In this document: positions 30,186-38,561 of the stretch, piece after piece
Numbering within the stretch: the first letter of the stretch is position 1
Layout of the letters: every line of letters starts with the position of its first letter
Assembly (NCBI GenBank): GCA_026399875.1
Contig: JAPLQF010000014.1
Location: 1 to 64,000, forward strand
Reading direction: 5' to 3'
From: Burkholderiales bacterium
GTDB taxonomy: Bacteria; Pseudomonadota; Gammaproteobacteria; Burkholderiales; Burkholderiaceae_E
DNA: 64,000 bases
Program-made: the position numbers and the translations under genes
The notes under the pieces: model-generated
What the model saw: the letters and a program-made list of their open reading frames with translations, nothing else
The model's database searches: none
Told to the model about the DNA's origin: nothing

Positions 30186-30970
30186 CCCCGACCACCCCGG
30201 GCGACACGCCACCCTCCGGCGCCCTGCGGGTCGCGACTTACAACATCCACAAGGGGGTAATCCGTGAACTCTTCGGCCTGCGGCGGGTCTCGAGTGTTCA
30301 TGCGCTGCGTTCGCGCCTGCACGAGCTGGATGCCGATCTGATCTTCCTGCAGGAGGTCCAGGGTCGCAACGAGCAGCATGCCAATCGTTTCGAGCAGTGG
30401 CCGGGCGAACCGCAGGACGAGTTTCTCGCCCGCTCGCCGACCCTCAAGCACACCTTCGAGTCGGCTTATGGACGCAATGCCAGCTATCTGCATGGCCATC
30501 ACGGCAATGCGCTGCTGTCGCGGTTTCCGATCGTACGCAAGGAGAATCGCGATTTCTCCGACCATGCCCTCGAAAAGCGCGGCGTGCTTCATTGCGTGGT
30601 TCGGGTCGACAAGCGCAATGTGCACTGCTTCGTGATTCACTTCGGACTGTTTGCCCGCAGCCGCGAGCGCCAGACCGATGCGCTCATCGACTGGATTGCC
30701 CGCGAGGTGCCGCAGCGCTCGCCGCTGCTGATTGCCGGCGATTTCAACGACTGGCGCGACCACCTGAGTCGCCGCCTGATCGATTCGCTGCAGGTCTCCG
30801 AGGTGATGGGATCGGCACGCACTTTCCCGGCGCTGGTGCCGTGGCTGCGCATGGACCGCATCTATCAGCGCGGCTTCACGCTGCAGGGCGCCCGTGTCCT
30901 GCGCGGGCCATCGTGGGCACGCCTGTCCGACCACGCGCCGCTGGTCGCAGACTTCACGCTGCGCCGCTAA
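30182..30970 (+). CDS. Endonuclease/exonuclease/phosphatase family protein (YbhP-like)
   Basis: 262 residues from the ATG that overlaps the nudB stop. Metal-dependent EEP-fold motifs are RVATYNIHKGV, IFLQEVQG (metal-binding Glu), GNALLSRFPI, IAGDFNDWRD (Asp/Asn) and LSDHAPLVADF (terminal Asp-His). The fold hydrolyses phosphodiesters in nucleic acids, lipids or small molecules. In E. coli the homologue ybhP sits beside ybhO (clsB), and here too the next gene, 6 bp later, is a ClsB-type cardiolipin synthase, so a phospholipid role is more likely than a DNA one. Confidence 0.9.
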   Translation: MTPTTPGDTPPSGALRVATYNIHKGVIRELFGLRRVSSVHALRSRLHELDADLIFLQEVQGRNEQHANRFEQWPGEPQDEFLARSPTLKHTFESAYGRNASYLHGHHGNALLSRFPIVRKENRDFSDHALEKRGVLHCVVRVDKRNVHCFVIHFGLFARSRERQTDALIDWIAREVPQRSPLLIAGDFNDWRDHLSRRLIDSLQVSEVMGSARTFPALVPWLRMDRIYQRGFTLQGARVLRGPSWARLSDHAPLVADFTLRR

Positions 30971-30976
30971 ACCCGC

Positions 30977-32302
30977 ATGCCCGCGTCGATGGCCAACAGC
31001 AAGTCGAATCGCGGATCCCTGCTGCAGAGCTTTCAGCCGGTGATCTGCGACGGCAATCAGGTCAGGCTGCTGCGCTCGGGTGGCGAGTATTTCGATGCTC
31101 TGGTCGTGGCCTTCGAGGCGGCCCGCACTTCAATCGGGTTGGAGACCTACATCTTTGCCGATGACCCGGTCGCGCTGCGGGTGGCGGACGCGCTGGTGGC
31201 TGCCGCACAGCGAGGAATATCGGTCAGGGTTGTGGTCGATGGGATCGGTACGCCGGCCCTGGCGGCAGGGATTGCCGATCGCTTTGTCCAGGCAGGCGTT
31301 GAGGTGGCGACCTATGGGCCGGTGCGCAGCCGCCTGAGTCTCGATCGCGAGCATCTGCGGCGACTGCATCGCAAGCTGGTGTGCGTCGATGATGCGGTGG
31401 CCTTCGTGGGTGGCATCAATCTGCTGGGCGATTACTTCGATCCCAACCATGGCGAGCTCGAGTTTCCCCGGCTCGACTATGCAGTGCGCCTCACCGGGCC
31501 GCTGGTCCCGGAGGTCAGTCGGGCGCTTGCCCGCCTGTGGCGGCAGGTGACCGGTCAGGCGGCTTTGCCGTCACAGGTGGCGTCGACCGAACTGCAGCAG
31601 CAGTCGTCGTCCGGGCCACCACAGCATCCACCGCCACATCCACCGCCACATCCATCTGACCCGCCACCGCCCCACGCACCACCGCCTCACCTCACGCCCG
31701 CCATGTCGCGCCAGGCCAGTCGAGGCCTGCGCGCCGGGCTGCTGCTGCGTGACAACCTTATCCATCGCCGTTCGATCGAGCGTGCCTATCTGAAGGCGAT
31801 CGGCGGCGCAAAGCATGAGGTCCTGATCGCCAATGCCTATTTCTTTCCGGGCCGCAGGTTCAGACGGGCGATGATTGAGGCCCGGCGACGCGGTGTACCG
31901 GTGCGGCTGCTGCTTCAGGGGCGTATGGAATACACCTTGCCGCATCTGGCCACGCAGTCGCTTTATCCGCCGCTGCTCGACGCCGGAATCGAGATCATCG
32001 AGTATCACCGCAGCTTCCTCCATGCCAAGGTGGCGGTGGTCGATGACTGGGCGACAGTCGGCTCATCCAATATCGATCCCTTCTCGCTGCTGCTTGCCCG
32101 TGAGGCCAATGTCGTGGTTTTCGATGCCGGCTTTGCCGCCGAGTTGCGCAGCCAGTTGCTGGTTGCCATGGCTGACGGCGGCAGGCCGATCGAGCGCGAG
32201 CAGCTCGAACGCCGATCGCTCTGGCAGCGTTTCAAGGGCTGGGTCGCCTATCGCGTGCTGCGCTTAGGTGTCATCGTCTCGGGTCATGGCAGCAGCTATT
32301 GA
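30977..32302 (+). CDS. clsB: Cardiolipin synthase B-type phospholipase D family protein
   Basis: 441 residues with two phospholipase D HKD motifs: LHRKLVCVDDAVAFVGGIN (about residue 133) and LHAKVAVVDDWATVGSSNID (about 348). There is no N-terminal membrane helix, as in ClsB rather than ClsA. It joins two phosphatidyl units into cardiolipin at the inner membrane. Between the two halves lies a linker of about 30 residues made almost wholly of Pro, His and Ser (residues 209-240), which ordinary ClsB proteins lack. It follows the YbhP-like gene by 6 bp, copying the E. coli ybhP-ybhO pairing. The next gene starts 62 bp on. Confidence 0.93.
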   Translation: MPASMANSKSNRGSLLQSFQPVICDGNQVRLLRSGGEYFDALVVAFEAARTSIGLETYIFADDPVALRVADALVAAAQRGISVRVVVDGIGTPALAAGIADRFVQAGVEVATYGPVRSRLSLDREHLRRLHRKLVCVDDAVAFVGGINLLGDYFDPNHGELEFPRLDYAVRLTGPLVPEVSRALARLWRQVTGQAALPSQVASTELQQQSSSGPPQHPPPHPPPHPSDPPPPHAPPPHLTPAMSRQASRGLRAGLLLRDNLIHRRSIERAYLKAIGGAKHEVLIANAYFFPGRRFRRAMIEARRRGVPVRLLLQGRMEYTLPHLATQSLYPPLLDAGIEIIEYHRSFLHAKVAVVDDWATVGSSNIDPFSLLLAREANVVVFDAGFAAELRSQLLVAMADGGRPIEREQLERRSLWQRFKGWVAYRVLRLGVIVSGHGSSY

Positions 32303-32364
32303 ATGGGCGCTTCAGTGGTCAGCGCGATGATCAGCTCCGAGGACGACTCGATGAGCCGGTCTCG

Positions 32365-33435
32365 ATGAGCGCCACAGCTCGACCGCCGCTGCTGACCCTG
32401 CAGGCGCAGGGTCTCTATTGCGAAGCCGGCGATTTTTTCGTCGATCCGTGGCGCCCGGTTGATCGGGCGGTGATCACCCATGCCCATGCCGATCATGCGC
32501 GCAGCGGGCATCGTCACTATCTGGCGGCCGCGCCGGGCGCCGGCGTGCTGCGAGCTCGCCTGGGCGCGATCAGTCTGCAGGCCCAGCCCTATCGCGAGCC
32601 GGTCGACATCAACGGCGTGCGCGTGTCACTGCATCCGGCCGGCCATGTGCTGGGCTCGGCGCAGGTGCGCATCGAGCATCGCGGCGAGGTCTGGGTGGTC
32701 AGCGGCGACTACAAGCTGCAGCCCGATCCGACCTGCGAGGCCTTCGAGCCGGTTGTCTGCGACACCTTCGTCAGCGAGTCGACCTTCGGCCTGCCGATCT
32801 ACCGCTGGGCGCCGCCGTCGCAGGTCTTTGCCGAGATCGATGCCTGGTGGGCGGCCAATGCCACCGCGGGTCGCGCGAGCGTTCTGTACTGCTACTCGTT
32901 CGGAAAGGCGCAGCGAATTCTGGCCAGTGTCGATGCGTCCATCGGCCCGATTGTCTGCCATGGCGCGATCGAGTCGCTCAACCGCGTCTATCGCGCGGCC
33001 GGGGTCACCTTGCCCGACACCGCCCTGCTGAGCGATGCGACCCGCGCTGAGCCCGATCGTCAGGCGCTCGCGCGTGCCCTGGTGCTGGCGCCGCCCTCGG
33101 CCGCCGGCACCAGCTGGTTGCGCCGATTCCCCGATCCGAGCGATGCCTTTGCCTCGGGCTGGATGGCGCTGCGCGGCGCACGAAGACGGCGCGCCTGCGA
33201 TCGCGGTTTCGTGCTGTCCGATCATGCCGACTGGCCCGGGTTGCAGCAGGCCATCGTCGAAAGCCGCGCGCAGCGCGTCTTCGTGACCCATGGGCAGGTG
33301 GCGGTCATGGTCCGATGGCTTGGCGAGCAGGGCATCGAGGCCGGCGCCCTGCCCACCCAATTCGAGGGCGATGAAGGCGAGGGCGATGAAGGCGAGGTCG
33401 ATGCTCGGGCCGACTCCACCGCGCCGAGCTCATGA
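32365..33435 (+). CDS. Ligase-associated DNA damage response exonuclease (metallo-beta-lactamase fold)
   Basis: 356 residues from the ATG at 32365. The metal site ITHAHADHARSGH (HxHxDH) is followed by HPAGHVLGSAQV and VVSGDYKLQPDPTCEAF; the end of the beta-CASP region is LSDHADWPGLQQAI and VFVTHGQ. This is the MBL/beta-CASP nuclease found with ATP-dependent ligases and the Lhr helicase in bacterial repair clusters, and a homologue of mRNA 3'-processing factors. Its stop overlaps the ligase start (ATGA at 33432). The last 20 residues are acidic and include a perfect 15-bp tandem duplication (EGDEG units). Confidence 0.92.
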   Translation: MSATARPPLLTLQAQGLYCEAGDFFVDPWRPVDRAVITHAHADHARSGHRHYLAAAPGAGVLRARLGAISLQAQPYREPVDINGVRVSLHPAGHVLGSAQVRIEHRGEVWVVSGDYKLQPDPTCEAFEPVVCDTFVSESTFGLPIYRWAPPSQVFAEIDAWWAANATAGRASVLYCYSFGKAQRILASVDASIGPIVCHGAIESLNRVYRAAGVTLPDTALLSDATRAEPDRQALARALVLAPPSAAGTSWLRRFPDPSDAFASGWMALRGARRRRACDRGFVLSDHADWPGLQQAIVESRAQRVFVTHGQVAVMVRWLGEQGIEAGALPTQFEGDEGEGDEGEVDARADSTAPSS

Positions 33436-35222
33436 AGGCCTTCGCCAGGCTCTACGCCGACCTCGATGCCTCCGGTTCGACCTCGCACAAGGTCGGGTCG
33501 ATGGTGCGCTATCTGCGCGAGGCGCCGCCCGCCGATGCCGCCTGGGCGACCTACTTTCTCGCCGGCGGCAAGCCACGCCAGATCGTGCCGGCACGACTGC
33601 TTCGCGAGGCGGCGCGCGAGGTCAGTGGTCTGCCCGAGTGGCTGGTCGACGAAAGCTATTCGAGCGTCGGCGACCTGGCCGAAACCATCGCCCATCTGCT
33701 GCCAGAGGGACAGGCCTGCGCGCCGCTGGGTCTGTCGCAATGGATGGAAGAACGTCTGCTGCCTTTGCGGGGGGCGCCCGCCGAGGTCGGCATCGAGGCG
33801 CTCAAGACCTGGTGGTCACAACTCGACTGGAATGGCCGCTTTGCGCTCAACAAGCTGATCACCGGCGGTTTTCGCGTGGGCGTGTCGAAACAGCTGGTGC
33901 TGCGAGCCCTGGCCGAAGTCGCCGGTCTCGAGGCAACCCTGATCGCGCAACGCATGATCGGCTATACCGACGCCCGCCGGATGCCGGATGCAAAGCGTTA
34001 TCTCGCACTGATCGAGCCGGTGGCCGACGGCATGGCCGTGCTCGCGACCGGCGGCCAGCCTTATCCCTTTTTCCTTGCGCATCCGCTTCAGGGCGAGGTG
34101 GCATCGCTTGGCGCTGTGCAGGACTGGCAGGTCGAGTGGAAGTGGGACGGCATTCGGGCGCAGCTGGTCATGCGGGGCGAGCAGGTCTGGCTCTGGTCGC
34201 GGGGTGAAGAACTGATCACCGAGCGCTTTCCTGAAATCGAGCGGGCTGCGCGACAGCTGGTCGGGGGCCCGGTCCTCGAGCGCCGGTTGCGTGATGGCCC
34301 CGTCCTCAACGGACTGGTACTCGATGGCGAGGTCCTGGCCTGGGATGTCGCCCGCTCGCGCCCGTTGCCCTTTGCCGCCCTGCAGCGGCGCATCACCCGC
34401 AAGACGCTGACCGCCGCGATTGCGCGTGACGCGCCGGCGGTCTTTGTGGCCTACGACCTGCTCGAATCAGCTGGCCAAGACTGGCGCGATCGATCGCTTG
34501 CGGCGCGGCGCTCCCAGCTTGAGCGCGTGTTGGGTCAGACAGCGGGCGAGGGCGCTGCGACGTGCGAGTCTGATCCGCCCGCCGCGCCCGCCGCGCCCGC
34601 CGCGCCGATGGCCGCAACCAGCGACCGCAGGCCGACCGAGGTTCTGCGCCTGTCGCCGGTGCTCGCTGCGTCCGACTGGTCCGAGCTTGCCGCCCTGCGC
34701 GAATCCTCGCGCGAACGCGGCGTTGAAGGCTTCATGCTCAAGCGGCGCGCATCGGCCTATGGCATGGGCCGTACCCGCACCGACGGCGTCGACTGGTGGA
34801 AATGGAAGGTCGAGCCTTTCAGCATCGACGCGGTGCTGGTCTATGCACAGCGCGGTCATGGCCGACGCGCGAGCCTTTACACCGACTACACCTTTGCGCT
34901 GTGGGATCGGGCCGCAAACGAAGGCTCTGAGCCGCCTGCGCTGCTGCCCTTTGCCAAAGCCTATTCCGGTCTCACCGATGACGAGATCGCACAGGTCGAT
35001 GCGGTCATCCGCCGCACAGTCGTCGAAAAATTCGGCCCGGTGCGCAGCGTCACACCGACGCTGGTGTTTGAGCTCGGCTTCGAAGGGATTTCGCACTCGC
35101 CGCGCCACAAGTCGGGCGTTGCTGTGCGGTTTCCGCGCATCCTGCGTTGGCGCACCGACAAGACGGTCGATCAGGCCAATAGCCTTGCCGATCTGCACGC
35201 CCTGCTCGGGCCCTCGCCATGA
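33432..35222 (+). CDS. ATP-dependent DNA ligase (LigB/LigD-like stand-alone)
   Basis: 596 residues. Nucleotidyltransferase motifs are visible: I, EWKWDGIR with adenylated Lys237; III, LVLDGEVLAWD; IV, VEGFMLKRR; V, WWKWKVE. An N-terminal ligase DNA-binding domain (about 1-200) and a C-terminal OB fold ending FELGFEGISHSPRHKSGVAVRFPRI complete the protein. This is the third kind of bacterial ATP ligase, which travels with Lhr, the MBL exonuclease and PdeM and is not part of Ku-dependent end-joining. An Ala-Pro linker with a 9-bp repeat lies near residue 385. It overlaps both neighbours by ATGA. Confidence 0.94.
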   Translation: MKAFARLYADLDASGSTSHKVGSMVRYLREAPPADAAWATYFLAGGKPRQIVPARLLREAAREVSGLPEWLVDESYSSVGDLAETIAHLLPEGQACAPLGLSQWMEERLLPLRGAPAEVGIEALKTWWSQLDWNGRFALNKLITGGFRVGVSKQLVLRALAEVAGLEATLIAQRMIGYTDARRMPDAKRYLALIEPVADGMAVLATGGQPYPFFLAHPLQGEVASLGAVQDWQVEWKWDGIRAQLVMRGEQVWLWSRGEELITERFPEIERAARQLVGGPVLERRLRDGPVLNGLVLDGEVLAWDVARSRPLPFAALQRRITRKTLTAAIARDAPAVFVAYDLLESAGQDWRDRSLAARRSQLERVLGQTAGEGAATCESDPPAAPAAPAAPMAATSDRRPTEVLRLSPVLAASDWSELAALRESSRERGVEGFMLKRRASAYGMGRTRTDGVDWWKWKVEPFSIDAVLVYAQRGHGRRASLYTDYTFALWDRAANEGSEPPALLPFAKAYSGLTDDEIAQVDAVIRRTVVEKFGPVRSVTPTLVFELGFEGISHSPRHKSGVAVRFPRILRWRTDKTVDQANSLADLHALLGPSP

Positions 35223-36082
35223 AACTGATCGGTGTCGATTTCACCAGCGCGCCGAGCCGGCGCAAGCCGATTACGGTGGCGGTCCTGCAGGTCGACGAGC
35301 TGGTTGAATCCGCAGCCCCAGACCTGTCGAGCGGCTTGCATTGCCGCCTCGATCGTCTCGATCGCCTCGACAGTTTCGAGGCTTTCGATGCCTGGCTGCG
35401 GGCGCCCGATGCCTGGGTCGCGGCTTTCGATTTTCCCTTCGGATTGCCGCGTGCCTTCGTCGAGGGGCTGGGCTGGCCGACCTCGGGCGGCGCGGTCTGG
35501 CCGACGCTCACCGAGCGCCTGCAGGCGCTGGCACGCCCCGAGCTGGTGGCCCATTGCCGGGCCTGGTGCGATGCGCGCCCGGCCGGCAACAAGTTTGCGC
35601 ACCGCGCCACCGATGCGACCGCCGGCAGCAGCCCGTCGATGAAATGGGTGAACCCGCCGGTGGTGCTGATGCTGCATGCCGGCGCCCCGCGTCTGCTTGC
35701 AGCCGGAGTGAGCCTGCCCGGTCTGCATGAGCAGGGCACCGACCCTGAGCGCATTGCTTTCGAGGGCTATCCCGGACTGCTGGCCCGCTCGGTGCTTGGC
35801 CGCGAGTCCTACAAGAGCGACGACCCGGCAAGGCGCCTGGATGCGCCGCGACGCGCCGCTCGCGAGCGGCTGATCGGCGCGCTCGAGCTTGGCGCCCATT
35901 CCTTCGAGACGCGTATCGATTTTGCGCAGTGGCGGGCCGACTGTCTCGAGGACGCAGGCGCCGATTTGCTCGATGCGGTGTTGTGCGCGGCGCAGGCGGC
36001 CTGGGCCTGGCGACGCCGCGATCAGCGCTGGGGTCTGCCGCAGGCGGTCGATCCGGTCGAGGGCTGGATCATCGGGTCCTGA
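35219..36082 (+). CDS. DUF429 (predicted RNase H-fold nuclease) protein
   Basis: 287 residues. GVDFTSAPSRRKPITVA at the N-terminus, AAFDFPFGLPRAF near residue 67 and EGYPGLLARS, then DALLDAVLCAAQAAWAWR-type sequence at the C-terminus, are DUF429 marks, with acidic residues where an RNase H fold would bind metal. No biochemical role is established. It overlaps the DNA ligase stop by ATGA and is therefore the third gene of the exonuclease-ligase operon, which suggests a nuclease function in the same repair reaction. It converges on the toxin gene 68 bp downstream. Confidence 0.82.
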   Translation: MKLIGVDFTSAPSRRKPITVAVLQVDELVESAAPDLSSGLHCRLDRLDRLDSFEAFDAWLRAPDAWVAAFDFPFGLPRAFVEGLGWPTSGGAVWPTLTERLQALARPELVAHCRAWCDARPAGNKFAHRATDATAGSSPSMKWVNPPVVLMLHAGAPRLLAAGVSLPGLHEQGTDPERIAFEGYPGLLARSVLGRESYKSDDPARRLDAPRRAARERLIGALELGAHSFETRIDFAQWRADCLEDAGADLLDAVLCAAQAAWAWRRRDQRWGLPQAVDPVEGWIIGS

Positions 36083-36150
36083 TCGCGCACCAGGCTGACC
36101 TGCCAGGTGCCATGTCAAAGCGGCGTGGTGTGTATCGCTGGCGTTCGGAC

Positions 36151-36447
36151 TCAGTCGCGCTCAAACCCTGATTCGCGCTGGCTGCGCAAGGCCAGAACGA
36201 AGACAGTATCAATCTCGGAAACATAGCGATACAAGGCGATATAACCGTGCGATCGGCGGCCGATCACCAGTTCCCGTTTGCCTTTGTCTGCGGGTCGTCC
36301 GATCAGCGGATTGGTTTCGAGCACGCCGATCGCCTCGATGATTTCCCTTATCCGGTCACCAGGATTTTCGGCCTGATAGCGGTCAAGGTGGTCGAGAATC
36401 CGCTCAAAATCTTCACCGACGTCGGGCGCTGATTCAATGCGCGCCAT
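36151..36447 (-). CDS. RelE/ParE-superfamily toxin
   Basis: 98 residues, the usual size. The pattern ILDHLDRYQAENPGDRIREI, then NPLIGRPADKGKRELVIGR, and ALYRYVSEIDTVFVLALRSQRE is that of ParE-type toxins, which end in a strand with a basic residue. ParE proteins inhibit DNA gyrase; RelE relatives cut mRNA, and the group cannot be settled here. The antitoxin gene lies directly upstream with 1 bp between stop and start, so the two form one operon. Confidence 0.88.
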   Translation of the reverse strand: MARIESAPDVGEDFERILDHLDRYQAENPGDRIREIIEAIGVLETNPLIGRPADKGKRELVIGRRSHGYIALYRYVSEIDTVFVLALRSQRESGFERD

Positions 36448-36448
36448 G

Positions 36449-36733
36449 CTATTTCGTCAGCTTGCGCGCCACCGGGCGTTTGACGGTCTTGCCGGCAACC
36501 CGTCCCTCCAGATAGCCGCGCATTTCACTCCAGGCAATGGTTTTGCCAGTTTCAACGATTCGGGCGTAACGCGACTCGGCTTGCGCATTGAATGCGGCAG
36601 CACGTTCGGCCTGCTCGGTCTTCTCGGCGATCGCCTCGAGAATGAAGCTGTGCGAGCTTGTCCCTGCGCGCTCTGCCGCCTCGGCAACGCGAGCCTTGAG
36701 CGCTTCCGGCAAACGGATGGTCGTCGTGGTCAT
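36449..36733 (-). CDS. Ribbon-helix-helix (CopG/ParD-type) antitoxin
   Basis: 94 residues. The N-terminal beta strand and helices TTTTIRLPEALKARVAEAAER, followed by SFILEAIAEKTEQAERA, form a ribbon-helix-helix DNA-binding domain; the C-terminal half (about 60-94) is expected to wrap the toxin. It should bind its own promoter and be freed by proteolysis. A perfect palindrome lies between the -35 and -10 hexamers upstream. The gene is first in the operon, the toxin second. Confidence 0.88.
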   Translation of the reverse strand: MTTTTIRLPEALKARVAEAAERAGTSSHSFILEAIAEKTEQAERAAAFNAQAESRYARIVETGKTIAWSEMRGYLEGRVAGKTVKRPVARKLTK

Positions 36734-36769
36734 GAAATGCGCCTGGCAAAGTCAAGATAGCGGCCCAGT

Positions 36770-36799
36770 GTAATACATTTGTGACACAAAAGGCATCAA
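36770..36799 (-). promoter_or_regulatory. Promoter and operator of the toxin-antitoxin operon
   Basis: On the minus strand a -35 TTGATG and -10 TATTAC are 18 bp apart. The spacer holds the odd-length palindrome TTTGTG-N-CACAAA (36778-36790), placed where a ribbon-helix-helix repressor would block RNA polymerase. Confidence 0.6.
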
Positions 36800-36911
36800 T
36801 GCTCGTTGCCTTGACCGAGGACCGGGCAGGGCGGCGACTTGACCGATTCCGTCTTCCGGCTCATGGTCACTCTATGTCGGCGCTCGACCGACCTTGATCA
36901 GGAGACCCACG

Positions 36912-37883
36912 ATGATCCGATGGATGCGGTATCTGCTTGCGATGGCCCTGTGCGTGCTGTCAGTCAATGCCTTCGCCCAGGCCTGGCCATCGCGCCCGAT
37001 CACCTGGATCGTTCCTTATCCCGCAGGCGGTGTGACCGATGCCACCTCGCGCGCTGTGGCCAAACGCGTCTCCGAGATCCTGGGCACGCCAGTCAGCGTC
37101 GAGAACAAGGCGGGTGCCGCCGGCATGATCGGCACCGAACAGGGCGTGCGTGCGGCGCCCGACGGCTATACCGTGATGTACATCTCGCCCGGTCCGGTCG
37201 TCACCAATCCGCATCTTTACAAGACGATGCGCTATGACCCGCTCAAGGACATGACCTTCGTCCACGGCATGTTTGCATCGCCTGCGGTGCTGGTCGTCCC
37301 GGCCTCATCGCCCTTCAAGACACTGGCCGAACTGGTCGACTATGCCAAGCGCAACCCCGACAAGCTCAACTTCGGTTCGTCCGGCTCGGGGACCGCGCCG
37401 CATATCGGCATGGAGATCTTCCGGCTCAATGCCGGCATTCAGATGACCCATGTGCCCTACAAGGGCAGCGCGCCGGCGCTCACCGACCTGATCGGCGGGC
37501 GGCTCGATCTCGTGCTCGATTACCCGACCTCGGTGATGCCGCACATTCAATCGGGGCGACTGCGTGCGCTCGCGGTGATGTCCGACAAGCGCTTCGGCTT
37601 TTTACCGGACGTGCCCAGCATCGCCGAGGCGGGTTATCCGAATGCCGCCGCGATTGCCTGGACCGGTGTGGCCGTGCCCGCCGGCACACCGGCACCGATC
37701 GTCTCGAAACTGTCAGCTGCCATCCGCGACGCGCTCGCCGACCCGGCAGTGGTCGGCCCTTTCGAAAAGCTCGGCGCGGTTGTGCTGACCGGCATGTCGG
37801 AGGACAAGTTTCGTGCCTTCATCGTCGAGGATTACGCGCGCCAGGGCGAGGCCGTACGGCGCGCCGGGATCACGCTCGACTGA
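36912..37883 (+). CDS. Bug/TctC-family periplasmic solute-binding protein
   Basis: 323 residues from the ATG at 36912, preceded by AGGAG. The signal peptide (MRYLLAMALCVLSVNAFAQ) ends near residue 24. Family loops are WPSRPITWIVPYPAGGVTDA, VENKAGAAGMIGTEQGVRAA and THVPYKGSAPALTDLIGGRLD. It should bind a small carboxylate in the periplasm. This is the second orphan receptor of the window and differs clearly from the one at 25579. Transport subunits are absent. It is divergent from the toxin-antitoxin operon. Confidence 0.93.
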   Translation: MIRWMRYLLAMALCVLSVNAFAQAWPSRPITWIVPYPAGGVTDATSRAVAKRVSEILGTPVSVENKAGAAGMIGTEQGVRAAPDGYTVMYISPGPVVTNPHLYKTMRYDPLKDMTFVHGMFASPAVLVVPASSPFKTLAELVDYAKRNPDKLNFGSSGSGTAPHIGMEIFRLNAGIQMTHVPYKGSAPALTDLIGGRLDLVLDYPTSVMPHIQSGRLRALAVMSDKRFGFLPDVPSIAEAGYPNAAAIAWTGVAVPAGTPAPIVSKLSAAIRDALADPAVVGPFEKLGAVVLTGMSEDKFRAFIVEDYARQGEAVRRAGITLD

Positions 37884-37913
37884 AAGACGTCGGGGCGCGC
37901 CCCGACCCATCGA

Positions 37914-38504
37914 TTACTTCGCAGTCTCGAACAGCTTGGGTGCGCGGTAAATGGTGTTTTTCGGCGTCTCGAAAACCCGCCGCACCATCGGCTCAAACTC
38001 AGTGATCGGCAGGGTCTCGCCCTGAGGATTGAAGGCCGGGCCGTCATAGAGGGCGCAGAACTCCTCGGTACGGTTGTAATGCTCATGGCCCTTGAACTGG
38101 TCGCGCATATTGCGATCGAGGCCGAGATGGTGAAAGAAGAAATAGCCCTGGAAAATGCCGTGCTGCTGCACCATCCAGAGGTTTTCCTCCGACACGAAGG
38201 GCTTGAGGATGGCGGCGGCAACATCGAAATGATTGCTGCAACCCAGCGTGTCGCCGATGTCATGCAGCAGGGCGCAGACCACATACTCTTCATCGCGCCC
38301 GTCCTTGAGCGCCAGCGTGGCAGTCTGCAGCGAGTGGGTATAACGGTCGACCGCGAAGCCGCCGTGATCGCCGTCGAGCAGCTTCAGGTGCGCCAGGATG
38401 CGGTCGGGCAGGGCCTTGAAGAAAGCGGGCGATTCGGCGCGAATAGCCGCCCAGTCCTGGGCAGTGCTCGATTCCATGGTGGTGAAGGTTGCGCGAGCGT
38501 TCAT
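37914..38504 (-). CDS. HD-domain protein, possible mixed-valent di-iron oxygenase
   Basis: 196 residues. The HD core is RYTHSLQTATLALKDGR, then ALLHDIGDTLGCSNHFDVAA, with further histidines in QQHGIFQGYFFFHHLGLDR and an Asp in CALYDGPAF. This order of ligands (H, HD, H, H, D) resembles the PhnZ/MIOX group of HD oxygenases as well as ordinary HD phosphohydrolases. Iron-dependent cleavage of a C-P or C-C bond is possible; phosphohydrolase activity is the alternative. It is the last of a run of minus-strand genes with the acyl-CoA ligase 57 bp upstream, and may belong to the same catabolic unit. Confidence 0.72.
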   Translation of the reverse strand: MNARATFTTMESSTAQDWAAIRAESPAFFKALPDRILAHLKLLDGDHGGFAVDRYTHSLQTATLALKDGRDEEYVVCALLHDIGDTLGCSNHFDVAAAILKPFVSEENLWMVQQHGIFQGYFFFHHLGLDRNMRDQFKGHEHYNRTEEFCALYDGPAFNPQGETLPITEFEPMVRRVFETPKNTIYRAPKLFETAK

Positions 38505-38561
38505 GGTGTCTTCCGTCGGTTGAGTGTGGGTTGAGTGTCGCTTGAACAGATCGTCGGGGGG

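Noticed and set aside
31607..31690. CRISPR-like repeat
   Set aside because: The repeat is a coding Pro/His run without regular spacers or palindromic units.
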